From NCBI RefSeq assembly GCF_042657165.1, contig NZ_JBHSNJ010000012.1, positions 372,001-436,000 of the forward strand: DNA of 64,000 bases. The letters run 5' to 3'. Positions within the stretch are counted from its first letter, which is position 1. Every line of letters begins with the position of its first letter. The DNA comes from Agrilutibacter niabensis (lineage in GTDB: Bacteria > Pseudomonadota > Gammaproteobacteria > Xanthomonadales > Xanthomonadaceae). The notes beneath the pieces are model-generated. The model was not told where the DNA came from. It did not search any database and saw nothing but the letters and a program-made list of their open reading frames with translations. This document shows positions 35,761 through 44,383 of this stretch, one piece after another. Position numbers and translations under genes: made by a program.

Positions 35761-36891
35761 ATGAGCACCATCGACTTCACCTCCTTCCTCAAGCTGATGG
35801 CGCACCAGAAGGCGTCGGACCTGTTCATCACCGCCGGCATGCCGCCGTCGATGAAGGTCCACGGCAAGCTTTCGCCGATCACGCAGAATCCGCTCACGCC
35901 GCAGCAGAGCCGCGACCTCGTGCTCAACGTGATGACGCCCAGCCAGCGCGAAGAGTTCGAAAAGACCCATGAGTGCAACTTCGCGATCGGCGTCACCGGC
36001 GTCGGCCGATTCCGCGTCTCGTGCTTCTACCAGCGCAACCAGGTGGGCATGGTGCTGCGCCGGATCGAGACCAAGATCCCGACCGTCGAAGAGTTGAACC
36101 TGCCGCCGATCATCAAGACGCTGGCGATGACCAAGCGCGGCATCATCATCTTCGTCGGCGCGACCGGCACCGGTAAGTCGACATCGCTCGCGGCGATGAT
36201 CGGCTACCGCAACATGAATTCGACCGGCCACATCATCACCATCGAAGACCCGATCGAGTTCGTGCACAAGCACGAAGGCTGCATCATCACCCAGCGTGAG
36301 GTGGGTATCGATACCGACAGTTGGGAAAATGCGCTGAAGAACACCCTGCGCCAGGCGCCCGACGTCATCATGATCGGTGAGGTGCGTACCCGCGAGGGCA
36401 TGGACCACGCCATCGCTTTCGCCGAAACCGGCCACCTGGTGCTGTGCACCCTGCACGCCAACAACGCCAACCAGGCGATGGACCGCATCATCAACTTCTT
36501 CCCGGAAGACCGCCGTGGCCAGCTGTTGATGGACCTCTCGCTCAACCTCAAGGGCGTGGTGGCGCAGCAGCTGATCCCGACGCCCGACGGCAAGGGGCGC
36601 CGCGTGGCCATGGAGATCCTGCTTGGCACCCCGCTGGTGCAGGACTACATCCGCGACGGCGAGATCCACAAGCTGAAGGAAGTGATGAAGGAGTCCGTGC
36701 AGCTGGGCATGAAGACCTTCGACCAGAGCCTGTTCGAGCTGTACCAGGCCGGCGAGATCAGCTACGAAGACGCGCTGCGTTACGCCGACTCGCAGAACGA
36801 GGTGCGCCTGCGGATCAAGCTCGCGCAGGGCGGCGATGCCAAGACCTTGTCGCAGGGCCTGGATGGCGTGGAAGTCGCAGAAGTGCGCTAG
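35761..36891 (+). CDS. pilU: PilT-dependent retraction ATPase PilU
   Basis: Paralog of PilT that assists retraction under load. The 376-residue product has Walker A GATGTGKST (about 139-147), IEDPIEFVH, the Walker B IMIGEVRT and TGHLVLCTLHANNANQAMDR. The DRRGQLLMDLSLNLKGVVAQQLIP segment and the longer C-terminus (about 30 residues past PilT) are PilU features. It lies 50 bases after pilT and is closed by a terminator at 36918. Confidence 0.97.
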   Translation: MSTIDFTSFLKLMAHQKASDLFITAGMPPSMKVHGKLSPITQNPLTPQQSRDLVLNVMTPSQREEFEKTHECNFAIGVTGVGRFRVSCFYQRNQVGMVLRRIETKIPTVEELNLPPIIKTLAMTKRGIIIFVGATGTGKSTSLAAMIGYRNMNSTGHIITIEDPIEFVHKHEGCIITQREVGIDTDSWENALKNTLRQAPDVIMIGEVRTREGMDHAIAFAETGHLVLCTLHANNANQAMDRIINFFPEDRRGQLLMDLSLNLKGVVAQQLIPTPDGKGRRVAMEILLGTPLVQDYIRDGEIHKLKEVMKESVQLGMKTFDQSLFELYQAGEISYEDALRYADSQNEVRLRIKLAQGGDAKTLSQGLDGVEVAEVR

Positions 36892-36917
36892 ACGCCAGGG
36901 TTCGACACGCTGGCAAG

Positions 36918-36945
36918 AGAAGCCGGGGCAACCCGGCTTCTTTTA
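36918..36945 (+). terminator. Intrinsic terminator of pilTU
   Basis: Arms agaagccggg (36918-36927) and cccggcttct (36932-36941) form a perfect 10-bp stem with a 4-base loop, followed directly by TTTT. Confidence 0.92.
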
Positions 36946-36974
36946 TTGCCTTCCAGTACCTAGTGCCCGGAATG

Positions 36975-37202
36975 CTAACCGTCCGGCAGCAGGCCATGTG
37001 AGCCCAGGATCCGGTTGATCCGTTCGTAGACATACTGGTCGTCCTCGGCACTTGTCATGGCGAGGATGGTGTCCGCGTAGGCGCCGTAGTGGGACTGGAG
37101 TTCGGCGAGTCTGTAGGCGACCTCGTGCTCGAGGTCTTCGATCATCGCGTCGAGTTCGTCGCGCTTCTTGAATGAAAATCGAGGAGCGTTTGAAGAGGGC
37201 AT
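36975..37202 (-). CDS. Small hypothetical protein
   Basis: A 75-residue, soluble, mostly helical and acidic protein (FSFKKRDELDAMIEDLEHEVAYRLAELQ would form a helix with heptad-like spacing). The ATG at 37202 is preceded by GGAAGGA at usable distance, and it lies in an otherwise empty stretch after the pilU terminator, which supports it as a real gene. I do not recognise the family. A short acidic helical protein could be a modulator of a larger protein, but nothing shows this. Confidence 0.55.
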   Translation of the reverse strand: MPSSNAPRFSFKKRDELDAMIEDLEHEVAYRLAELQSHYGAYADTILAMTSAEDDQYVYERINRILGSHGLLPDG

Positions 37203-37386
37203 GGCCGCGTCCTTCCATTTTGGCGGGCGTATCCGATGATCTTCCCCTCGCCGTCGGACAAGCGTGAAGCGCCGCCCGCTTCCATGGCCGGTCAGTAGTC
37301 GGCTTCGGATCGAAAGGCGCCGCGGAACGCGATCAAGGGTTTCCGAAGGCGCGCCTGTACCAGTTCAGGCGCTTGTCATCGCGCGT

Positions 37387-37539
37387 TCATCCGCGCCTTT
37401 TGAAGAATTGAACCTCGCGTTCGTGCTTCTCCGCGGCAGCCCGCGTGGGGAACGTGCCGAGGTTGCGCCGCTTCCCGGTACGGGCGTCCTTCTTGCGCGA
37501 ATACAGGCGGTACCCGCCGGATGTCAGTTTGCGGATCAT
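37387..37539 (-). CDS. Small basic protein of 50 residues
   Basis: A 50-residue, lysine/arginine-rich protein beginning MIRKLTSGGYRLYSRKKD and ending EREVQFFKRRG. A strong GGAGGA lies just before the ATG at 37539, so translation is likely. Very similar short proteins are found in many proteobacteria without known function; the sequence pattern resembles the N-terminal arm-type DNA-binding domain of tyrosine integrases, which suggests nucleic-acid binding. No integrase is nearby. Confidence 0.75.
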   Translation of the reverse strand: MIRKLTSGGYRLYSRKKDARTGKRRNLGTFPTRAAAEKHEREVQFFKRRG

Positions 37540-37620
37540 GACTGTCCTCCTTCGTCGACGATCACAGCACACGCGCGGTAATCACAGTGTCCTCTCGACG
37601 ATGGGCGGAGTGTCACGCGC

Positions 37621-38184
37621 CTAGGAAACCTGTGCGACGCGTCGCCATGGCGGATCCAGCGCCGCGATGCGCGCGAACACGGGGCAATCCTCGCGGTGCG
37701 TGCCGGGCAGGTAGCCCAGGCTCATCAGGAATTCGTTGGTGATCTCGCCGCCGGTGAAGCGGAACGTCTTCTTGAACAGCTTCACCCAGCCGGCCTTGTC
37801 GCGTACCGCGCTGCCCTCCACCACGTGCGCATCGAGCCAGTCGGCGAAACTGCCATGCGAGGCGCGCAGGGTCTGGATCACCTGCGCGTTGTGGATCGCG
37901 GCATCCACCTTGAGCCGGTTGCGGATGATCCCGGCGTCGCCCAGCAGGCGATCGCGGTCCCGGTCGCCGTACGCGGCGACGGCATCGACGTCGAAGCCGG
38001 AGTACGCGCGGCGGAAGCCGTCGCGCTTCTTCAGCATCGTCTCCCAGCTCAGTCCCGCCTGGTTGATCTCCAGGATCAGGCGCTCGAACAGCACCGCTTC
38101 GTCGCGGCTGGGGAACCCGTACTCGGTGTCGTGGTAGGGGCCATGCAGGGGATGGCCCGGCGCGAAATCGCAATAGCCCGACAT
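37621..38184 (-). CDS. tag: DNA-3-methyladenine glycosylase I
   Basis: Base-excision repair enzyme that removes 3-methyladenine. The 187-residue product has the helix-hairpin-helix fold and the zinc site typical of Tag: a cysteine near the N-terminus (GYCDFAP), a histidine in YHDTEYGFP, and the C-terminal HREDC. LFERLILEINQAGLSWETMLKKRDGFRRAYSGFD is the family core with the catalytic glutamate. The start ATG at 38184 lies two bases past the stop codon of the upstream M49 gene, so the two are probably co-transcribed. Confidence 0.94.
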   Translation of the reverse strand: MSGYCDFAPGHPLHGPYHDTEYGFPSRDEAVLFERLILEINQAGLSWETMLKKRDGFRRAYSGFDVDAVAAYGDRDRDRLLGDAGIIRNRLKVDAAIHNAQVIQTLRASHGSFADWLDAHVVEGSAVRDKAGWVKLFKKTFRFTGGEITNEFLMSLGYLPGTHREDCPVFARIAALDPPWRRVAQVS

Positions 38185-38185
38185 G

Positions 38186-39880
38186 TCATTGTGTGGCCGG
38201 GGTGGCGTATTGCGACAGACCGAGGACATCCAGTCCCTGCTCGAAACGGATATCGACCGGGATCTTCGCGTCCTTGAGCTTGGCGAGGTCGGCAGCCAGT
38301 TCCGGCTTGGTCACGCCGAGGGTATCGGTCATGCGCTTGGCTTCGGCGTAGTCGCCATCGCCCTGCACCGTCAGCAGCTTGGCGCTGAGCGAGTTCATCG
38401 CGGCGCGCATCCTGTCGAGATCGACCCGGTAGCGGCCATCGGCATCGCGGCTGAAGGCTCCGGCTTCGGCGAAGTAGTTGAAGCGCAGCATGTTGGCCTT
38501 GCCATGCGCATCGGCCGCGCCGAAGCGCACCGAGCGCAGGATGCCGGCGAGGAAGGTCACGTAGTTGTCCATGAGCTTGGCCTTGTCCATCTCGCCCTTG
38601 GCGCTGAGCGCGTCGATCATGTACAGGCCGAGGATGTCGGCCTTGCCTTCCTCGAAGCTGGACGCGTATTCCTTCAGCGCCTCATCGACCGTGCCCTTGC
38701 CGGCGATCGTCTTCTTGATGCCGAGGCCGTGCGCGACCTCGTGGAACATGACGTCCTCGAAGAACGCATCGAAGGTGACGTGCTCGAGCTGGTCCTTCGC
38801 GATCAGCTGCTGTGCGATCGGCATCATGATGGCGTCGAACTTCGCCTTCATCACGTTCTCCAGCTGCAGCCGGCGCGTGCCCTTGGCCAGCTGCACTTCC
38901 TCGTCGTTGGGCAGGTTGATCGCGATGGTCTTGGCGCCGACATTGGCGTCGCCGGCGTAATACACCGCCTCGTAGGCGTTCAGGTCGGCCTTGGATCCTG
39001 GCTTCTCGGCCTTGTAGCTGGCATCCACCGGCAGGCCCTTCTGCAGTTCCGGCAGGAAGCTGGCGTAGCGGGCGAGCTTCCTGCTCCATTCGACGTCCTT
39101 GACCAGGACCAGGCCCTCGTAGGCGGCCTTGTAGCCGAACAACTGGTCCTCGTAGGTCTCGATCGGGCCGATGACGATGTCGACCGGGTTGGTCTTCATG
39201 TCCATCCAGGCCATGTCGCTGGCGCGGAACTCGTCGTTCAGCAGCGCATCGGCGCGCATGCCCAGGTAGGCGGCGAAGCTCTTGTCGGCGCTGAGCTCGG
39301 CGGCTTCGCGCAGCAGAGCCGCGGTGCGTTCGAGCTCGGCCTTGTATTCGACGTGGTACGGAACGGTCACCAGCTTGCCCGCCTGGTCGCGGCGGAGCAG
39401 GGTGTAGTTGGAGGTCTTGTCCGGCAGGGTAGCGGCCTCGAACTCCTCCTTGGTCATGTCGATCGGATAGAACGGGCCGCCCGGGGGGCGCGGCTTGATG
39501 CCGTCCAGGATGGGCGTGTCCTCGTTCAACCGGTTCCAGGGGCCGAAATTGATGTCGATCAGTTCACGGGTGGCGTCGTCCGGCGCCTGCGCGAGCAGCG
39601 CGGCGCGATCGCCATCCCAGCTCTGCCTCCAGGTCAATTCGTTCATGATGTCGGCGGCCTGCACCAGCTTGGCGATCATGCGCCGGGTGTTTTCGTCCAG
39701 GCGCGAGAGATCGGCCTTCAGCGGGACCACGGCGTAATCGCCGGCGTGTTGCTGGGCGTAAGAGACGGCAGACGCGGCCTGTTGCGCAGCCGGGGGCGCG
39801 GTCTCCTGCGGTTTGCAGGCACCCAGGGCCAGCACGGCGAGGCAACCGAGGACGAGCGGACGAAGCTTCGATGCGGTCAT
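38186..39880 (-). CDS. M49-like zinc metallopeptidase, lipoprotein
   Basis: A 564-residue protein with a lipoprotein signal (lipobox ALGAC) and a dipeptidyl peptidase III-like catalytic domain. The zinc motif is HEVAH (in MFHEVAHGLG), a five-residue HExxH, whereas classical DPP III has the six-residue HELLGH; the second motif EEGKAD corresponds to the family's EExxAE/D. Such proteins are often annotated Zn-dependent hydrolase. The ATG at 39880 begins the signal peptide; the frame extends 11 codons more. An envelope-anchored peptidase role is likely but substrates are unknown. It overlaps the tag leader. Confidence 0.9.
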   Translation of the reverse strand: MTASKLRPLVLGCLAVLALGACKPQETAPPAAQQAASAVSYAQQHAGDYAVVPLKADLSRLDENTRRMIAKLVQAADIMNELTWRQSWDGDRAALLAQAPDDATRELIDINFGPWNRLNEDTPILDGIKPRPPGGPFYPIDMTKEEFEAATLPDKTSNYTLLRRDQAGKLVTVPYHVEYKAELERTAALLREAAELSADKSFAAYLGMRADALLNDEFRASDMAWMDMKTNPVDIVIGPIETYEDQLFGYKAAYEGLVLVKDVEWSRKLARYASFLPELQKGLPVDASYKAEKPGSKADLNAYEAVYYAGDANVGAKTIAINLPNDEEVQLAKGTRRLQLENVMKAKFDAIMMPIAQQLIAKDQLEHVTFDAFFEDVMFHEVAHGLGIKKTIAGKGTVDEALKEYASSFEEGKADILGLYMIDALSAKGEMDKAKLMDNYVTFLAGILRSVRFGAADAHGKANMLRFNYFAEAGAFSRDADGRYRVDLDRMRAAMNSLSAKLLTVQGDGDYAEAKRMTDTLGVTKPELAADLAKLKDAKIPVDIRFEQGLDVLGLSQYATPATQ

Positions 39881-39965
39881 GGCGATGCGCGGATTGGTCG
39901 GGGAAACCGCCATCCTACGCTCAGGAGTCGCCGCGCCGTCATCTGGCGCGAAGGAGCGTGCGCGC

Positions 39966-39977
39966 TAGAATGCCCAC
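39966..39977 (+). promoter_or_regulatory. Candidate -10 element of algH
   Basis: TAGAAT (39966-39971), six bases, then the ATG at 39978. No Shine-Dalgarno sequence fits between, so a leaderless transcript is likely if this is the promoter. Confidence 0.45.
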
Positions 39978-40544
39978 ATGCCCGTGATGCCCGAGCCCCT
40001 GACGAACCAGCTGCTGATCGCACTGCCAGCGCTGGCCGAAACCAACTTCTCGCGCAGCGTGGCGCTGATCTGCCAGCACGACGACGACGGCGCCATGGGC
40101 ATCGTCGTCAACCGCCGCTCCGAGTACACGCTGGGCGAAGTACTGGGGCAGATGGGCGTCGAGGGCGGCACCGAAACCCTGCGCGCGCAGCCCGTGCTGG
40201 CCGGTGGCCCGGTCCATCCGGAGCGTGGTTTCGTCCTGCACGATGGCGGACCGCGCTGGGATTCCACGCTGGCGATCACCGAATCCCTGTTCCTGACCAC
40301 GTCCCGCGACATCCTGGAAGCGATGGCGCGCGGCGAGGGCCCGGATAACGTCATCGTCGCGCTGGGCTGCGCAGGGTGGGGGTCGGGCCAGCTCGAACAC
40401 GAACTCACCGAGAACGACTGGCTGACCGCGCCTGCGGACGCGGAGCTGTTGTTCACCCTGCCGCTGGAATCGCGCTGGCAAGCCGCGGCCGGTCGCATTG
40501 GCGTCGATTTCGCGCACCTGGCGGATTACGCCGGGCACGCATGA
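39978..40544 (+). CDS. yqgE: YqgE/AlgH family protein
   Basis: A 188-residue protein of the UPF0301 family (YqgE/AlgH), whose fold is known but whose role is unclear; it was first linked to alginate regulation in Pseudomonas. Features are TNQLLIALPALAETNFSRSVALICQHDDDGAMGIVVNR, VLAGGPVHPERGFVLH and VALGCAGWGSGQLEHELTENDWLTAPAD. It is followed by ruvX with an ATGA overlap, the standard pair in gammaproteobacteria. Confidence 0.96.
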   Translation: MPVMPEPLTNQLLIALPALAETNFSRSVALICQHDDDGAMGIVVNRRSEYTLGEVLGQMGVEGGTETLRAQPVLAGGPVHPERGFVLHDGGPRWDSTLAITESLFLTTSRDILEAMARGEGPDNVIVALGCAGWGSGQLEHELTENDWLTAPADAELLFTLPLESRWQAAAGRIGVDFAHLADYAGHA

Positions 40545-41002
40545 GCATCCGCGGCGACGGCACCGTGCTCGGCTTCGACGTCGGTGCACGTCGGATCGGT
40601 GTCGCGGTCGGCAGCGCGTTCGGCTCCGGCGCGCGGGCGCTGGCCGTCATCGACGTGCATGGCCACGGTCCCGACTGGGCGTCGATCGAGCGCCTGCGCA
40701 AGGAATGGCGCCCGGATGGTTTCATCGTCGGTGACCCGATGACCCTCGAAGGCGGCGATCAGCCGGCCCGCACGCGCGCGCATGCGTTTGCGCGCGAACT
40801 GGTGACCCGCTTCAAGCTGCCGGTGGTGCTGGTGGACGAGCGCGCCAGCTCGATCGAGGCGGCGCAGCGCTTTGCCGGCGAGCGCGCCGAAGGCCGCAAG
40901 CGGCGTCGCGATGCCGAGGCGCTCGACGCGGTGGCGGCGGCGGTCATCGTCGAACGCTGGCTCGCGGCCCCCCAGGACGCCGTCGAAGTTTCCGTCGGCT
41001 GA
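40541..41002 (+). CDS. ruvX: Holliday junction resolvase-like / pre-16S rRNA nuclease YqgF
   Basis: RNase H-fold nuclease (153 residues) needed for maturation of the 5' end of 16S rRNA. The first catalytic aspartate is in LGFDVGARRIGVAVG, IVGDPMTLEGGDQPAR follows, the second acidic residue is in VVLVDERASSIEA, and the third in RDAEALDAVAAAVI. The start is the ATGA overlap with the yqgE stop. pyrB follows 39 bases later. Confidence 0.95.
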   Translation: MSIRGDGTVLGFDVGARRIGVAVGSAFGSGARALAVIDVHGHGPDWASIERLRKEWRPDGFIVGDPMTLEGGDQPARTRAHAFARELVTRFKLPVVLVDERASSIEAAQRFAGERAEGRKRRRDAEALDAVAAAVIVERWLAAPQDAVEVSVG

Positions 41003-41041
41003 GTTGCCGGCAACCCGATCAACCTCAACGAAGCCCAAGCA

Positions 41042-41950
41042 ATGAAGCACCTGCTCACGCTGGACAACCTGCCGCGCGCCCAACTTGAAACCCTGCTCGA
41101 TCGCGCGCAATCCTTCGCCGATGCCGGCGATGCGCGCGATGTGCTCGCGGGCGTGGCCGTGTGCACGTTGTTCTTCGAGCCGTCGACCCGTACGCGCCTG
41201 AGCTTCCAGTTGGCTGCGCAACGGCTGGGCGCGCACGTGCTGAACTTCGACGCGTCGACGTCCTCCGCCACGAAGGGCGAAACCGACCTCGACACCTTCA
41301 AGACCATCGAGGCCATGGGTGTGCGGGGCTTCGTGGTCCGGCACAAGGTGGACGGCGCAGTGGCGGCACTCGCAGCGGCCGCAAAGCCCGGCGTGGCCGT
41401 GCTCAATGCAGGGGACGGACGCAGCGCGCATCCCACCCAGGGCCTGCTCGACATGCTCACGTTGCGACAGGCGAAGGGGAAGGACTTCTCCGGCCTGAAG
41501 GTACTGATCGTTGGCGACGTGAAGCACTCGCGCGTCGCGCGCTCTGACCTGCAGGCGCTGCGCGCCTTGGGCGCGGGCGAGATCCGCGTCTGCGGACCGA
41601 AGTCACTGCTGCCCGGAGAAGGCACGCTGGATGGCTGCGTGGTAACGCAGGACTTCGACGCAGCGCTCCAGGGCGTCGATGCGGTGATGATGCTGCGCAT
41701 CCAGCGCGAGCGCATGGAGGACGGACTGATTTCCTCCCTCGACGACTACCACCGCGATTTCGGCCTGACCGCCGCGCGGCTCCGTCGCGCGGCATCGGAT
41801 GCCGTGGTGATGCACCCGGGGCCGATGAACCGTGGCGTCGAGATCACCGACGAGGTGGCCGATGGGCCGCAGTCGCGGATCCTGCGCCAGGTAGCGAACG
41901 GTGTCGCGGTACGGATGGCGGTGCTGGAAGCCCTGCTGTCCCTGCGCTAG
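41042..41950 (+). CDS. pyrB: Aspartate carbamoyltransferase catalytic subunit
   Basis: First committed step of pyrimidine synthesis. The 302 residues match the family. Carbamoyl phosphate-binding FFEPSTRTRLSFQLAAQRLG, the DASTSSATKGETDLDT loop, HPTQGLLDMLT, and the aspartate-binding LRIQRERM and VVMHPGPMNRGVEI are all present. There is no regulatory-chain gene or PyrC-like pseudo-subunit next to it in the window. It closes the yqgE-ruvX-pyrB group. Confidence 0.97.
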   Translation: MKHLLTLDNLPRAQLETLLDRAQSFADAGDARDVLAGVAVCTLFFEPSTRTRLSFQLAAQRLGAHVLNFDASTSSATKGETDLDTFKTIEAMGVRGFVVRHKVDGAVAALAAAAKPGVAVLNAGDGRSAHPTQGLLDMLTLRQAKGKDFSGLKVLIVGDVKHSRVARSDLQALRALGAGEIRVCGPKSLLPGEGTLDGCVVTQDFDAALQGVDAVMMLRIQRERMEDGLISSLDDYHRDFGLTAARLRRAASDAVVMHPGPMNRGVEITDEVADGPQSRILRQVANGVAVRMAVLEALLSLR

Positions 41951-42040
41951 CACGCGACAACCTGCAATACGCGCTGCCGAACCATTCAGAAGGGCGGCAG
42001 GCAACTCCAACGCCGCGCCAGCATCCGGTGCGGCCTACCC

Positions 42041-42865
42041 TCAGCGCCCGCCTCCGTTCGACACCTTCGAGCGTCGTTGTGCGAACAACCACGGCCACAG
42101 TTCGGGCGTCTGCGAGTACGCCGGGTCCCAACTGTTGTGGTTGGCGTCCGGGAATTCAGTGTAGCGCGCATCCGCGGCGCCAGCGGCCTGCAGTGCGGCG
42201 GCCATCCGCCGCGACTGCTCGGGTGGCACGAGGTCATCGAGGGCGCCATGGAAGATCCACACCGGAACGTCATGCAAGCGCCGGGCAACCTCCGCGAAGG
42301 GATCGGCCACGCCCGCAACCGGTGACACCTGCATCGACGGCCTGCGGTCCGGCGCCACGATGCCGCCGCACACCGGTACCAGGGCCGCGAAACGATGCGG
42401 TTCCCGCAATGCGAACTCCCAGGTCCCGTAGCCGCCCATCGACATCCCGGTCAGGTAAGTCCGGTCGCGATCGCCGCCGAATTCACGCGTCGCCGCGTCA
42501 ACTGCGGCGAGCGTCATCGCAACGTTGTCGTTCCACTCGCTGTCCTGCGGCGCCTGCGGAAACACCACGATGGCGGGAAATTCGTCCGCGTGCTTCTCCA
42601 CATACGGCCCGAGTCCCACCGCGAGCTGCTTGCGGTTGTCGTCGCCGCGCTCGCCCGAACCGTGCAGGAACACGATCACCGGACGCTTGCTGGCCTTCTT
42701 TGTCGCCGGTACGAACACGCGGTACCGGTACGAGGTCCCGGAAACACGAACCTCGCGCTCCATGAAGACTTCCTTCGTCCGGGATGGGGGTGCCATGGAG
42801 CAGGACGCCATGGAGGCCACCAATGCCGCGATCGCGACCCAGTACTGCAGTGTGTGCCTGAACAT
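42041..42865 (-). CDS. Alpha/beta-hydrolase lipoprotein, esterase/PHB-depolymerase-like
   Basis: A 274-residue exported protein; the N-terminal hydrophobic stretch ends in a possible lipobox (MASC). The hydrolase domain has the oxyanion region VIVFLHGSGERGDDNRKQL, the nucleophile elbow TGMSMGGYGTWEFA, an aspartate in GALDDLVPPEQS and the histidine in DANHNSWD. This layout is that of prolyl-oligopeptidase-like or feruloyl-esterase-like enzymes often annotated as phospholipase/carboxylesterase. Substrate unknown. It follows mgtE on the same strand by 16 bases. Confidence 0.88.
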   Translation of the reverse strand: MFRHTLQYWVAIAALVASMASCSMAPPSRTKEVFMEREVRVSGTSYRYRVFVPATKKASKRPVIVFLHGSGERGDDNRKQLAVGLGPYVEKHADEFPAIVVFPQAPQDSEWNDNVAMTLAAVDAATREFGGDRDRTYLTGMSMGGYGTWEFALREPHRFAALVPVCGGIVAPDRRPSMQVSPVAGVADPFAEVARRLHDVPVWIFHGALDDLVPPEQSRRMAAALQAAGAADARYTEFPDANHNSWDPAYSQTPELWPWLFAQRRSKVSNGGGR

Positions 42866-42881
42866 TGCGGTCCTCCGGATG

Positions 42882-44243
42882 TCAGCGCAGCAGGATCAGC
42901 GTCGCCAGGCCGAGGAAGGCCAGGAAGCCCATCACGTCGGTCACCGTCGTCAGGATCACGCCGCCCGCCAACGCGGGGTCGAGGTTCATGCGCTTGAGCG
43001 TCAGGGGCACCAGCACGCCGGCGCTCGCGGCGAACAACAGGTTCAGTGTCATCGCGATGCCGATCACGAGCGCGAGCATGGGATCGCGGAACCACGCCCA
43101 GGTCGCCAGGCCCACGACGCTGCCCAATGCCAGGCCGTTCATCGCGGCGACGCGCAGTTCCTTCCACATCAGCGTCTGCACGTTGGATGCGCCGACCTGG
43201 CCAAGGGCAAGGCCACGCACCATCAGCGCGAGCACCTGCGTGCCTGCGTTCCCGCCCATGCCGGCGACGATCGGCATCAGCACCGCGAGGGCAACGATGT
43301 GATCGATCGTGCCCTGGAACTGGCCGACCACGCTCGATGCGAGGAATGCCGTGCCCAGGTTGATGCCCAGCCAGACGATGCGGCGGCGCCACGCGCGCGG
43401 TACCGGCGAGAACAGGTCTTCGTCCTCGTCGAGGCCGGCGGCGCCCAGGGCCTGGTGCTCGGCCTGGCTGCGGATGATGTCGACCACGTCGTCGATGGTG
43501 ATGCGGCCGAGCAGGATGTTGTTGTCGTCGACGACCGGCGCGGAAATCCAGTCGTGGTCGGAGAACTGGCGTGCGACCTCGTCCGCGGATTCCTCCACGC
43601 CGATCGCCGGCTGCTCGTCGTCGATGAGCTGGTTGATCGGCGTGTTGGGTTCGCGCGTGAGCAGCGACTGCAGCGCGATGCGGCCGAGGTACTGGTGGCG
43701 GCGGCTGACGACGTAGAGGTGGTCGGTATGTTCGGGCAGTTCGCCGCGCAGGCGCAGGTAGCGCAGCACGACGTCGACAGTGGTGTCGGCGCGGACCGTC
43801 ACCACGTCGGGGTTCATCAGGCGGCCGGCGGTGTCCTCGTCGTAGGACAGCACCTGTTCGAGGCGCTCGCGGTTCTCGCGGTCCATCGACTTGAGGACTT
43901 CGTCGATGACGGTATCGGGCAGGTCCTCGACGAGGTCGGCAAGGTCGTCGATGTCGAGGTCCTCGACCGCGGCCACGATCTCGTCCGGGTCCATTTCCGC
44001 GAGCAGGCTTTCGCGCACGTCGTCGCCGACGTGGACCAGCACCTCACCGTCGTCCTCGGCGTCGACCAGGCCCCAGACCACCGTGCGCTTGGCCGGCGGC
44101 AGCGATTCGAGCAGGTTGCCGATTTCGGCCGGCGAGAGCGTATTGACCAGCCGGCGCACGGGACCGAGGCGGCCGGAATCGAGCGCGTCCGAGAGCAGAC
44201 GCAGCTGGCGCGCGGTCTTGTCGTGGCGGACGGCTTCGGCCAT
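42882..44243 (-). CDS. mgtE: Magnesium transporter MgtE
   Basis: Mg2+ channel of 453 residues: an N-terminal superhelical domain (DALDSGRLGPVRRLVNTLSPAEIGNLLESLPP), two CBS domains (about 135-260) that sense cytosolic magnesium, a connecting helix, and five membrane helices with the pore motif MPIVAGMGGNAGTQ. ATG 44243 has GGAGC at eight bases; an upstream ATG at 44270 lacks such a site. It is the last gene of the PTS block, as in other Xanthomonadaceae. A TATAAT-like CATAAT lies in the gap after ptsI. Confidence 0.96.
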   Translation of the reverse strand: MAEAVRHDKTARQLRLLSDALDSGRLGPVRRLVNTLSPAEIGNLLESLPPAKRTVVWGLVDAEDDGEVLVHVGDDVRESLLAEMDPDEIVAAVEDLDIDDLADLVEDLPDTVIDEVLKSMDRENRERLEQVLSYDEDTAGRLMNPDVVTVRADTTVDVVLRYLRLRGELPEHTDHLYVVSRRHQYLGRIALQSLLTREPNTPINQLIDDEQPAIGVEESADEVARQFSDHDWISAPVVDDNNILLGRITIDDVVDIIRSQAEHQALGAAGLDEDEDLFSPVPRAWRRRIVWLGINLGTAFLASSVVGQFQGTIDHIVALAVLMPIVAGMGGNAGTQVLALMVRGLALGQVGASNVQTLMWKELRVAAMNGLALGSVVGLATWAWFRDPMLALVIGIAMTLNLLFAASAGVLVPLTLKRMNLDPALAGGVILTTVTDVMGFLAFLGLATLILLR

Positions 44244-44383
44244 GCGGTGCTCCGTAGGCATGAGCCGCATCCACGAGGATGCGACCGGACGTTATGCGTT
44301 CATGCCGACATTATGACGGCGCGGGCCGATGCTGCCCACCCCGGACGGAGGACGTGAGAGCCCCGAAGGGGCGGGTGGCGGCG

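Noticed and set aside
38183..40348. 721-codon open frame opposite the M49 peptidase
   Set aside because: Antisense shadow; the M49 protein has clear motifs and a lipoprotein signal.
41966..41998. CTGCCG/CGGCAG repeat between pyrB and the esterase gene as a terminator
   Set aside because: Six-base stem with a 13-base or larger loop and no T run.
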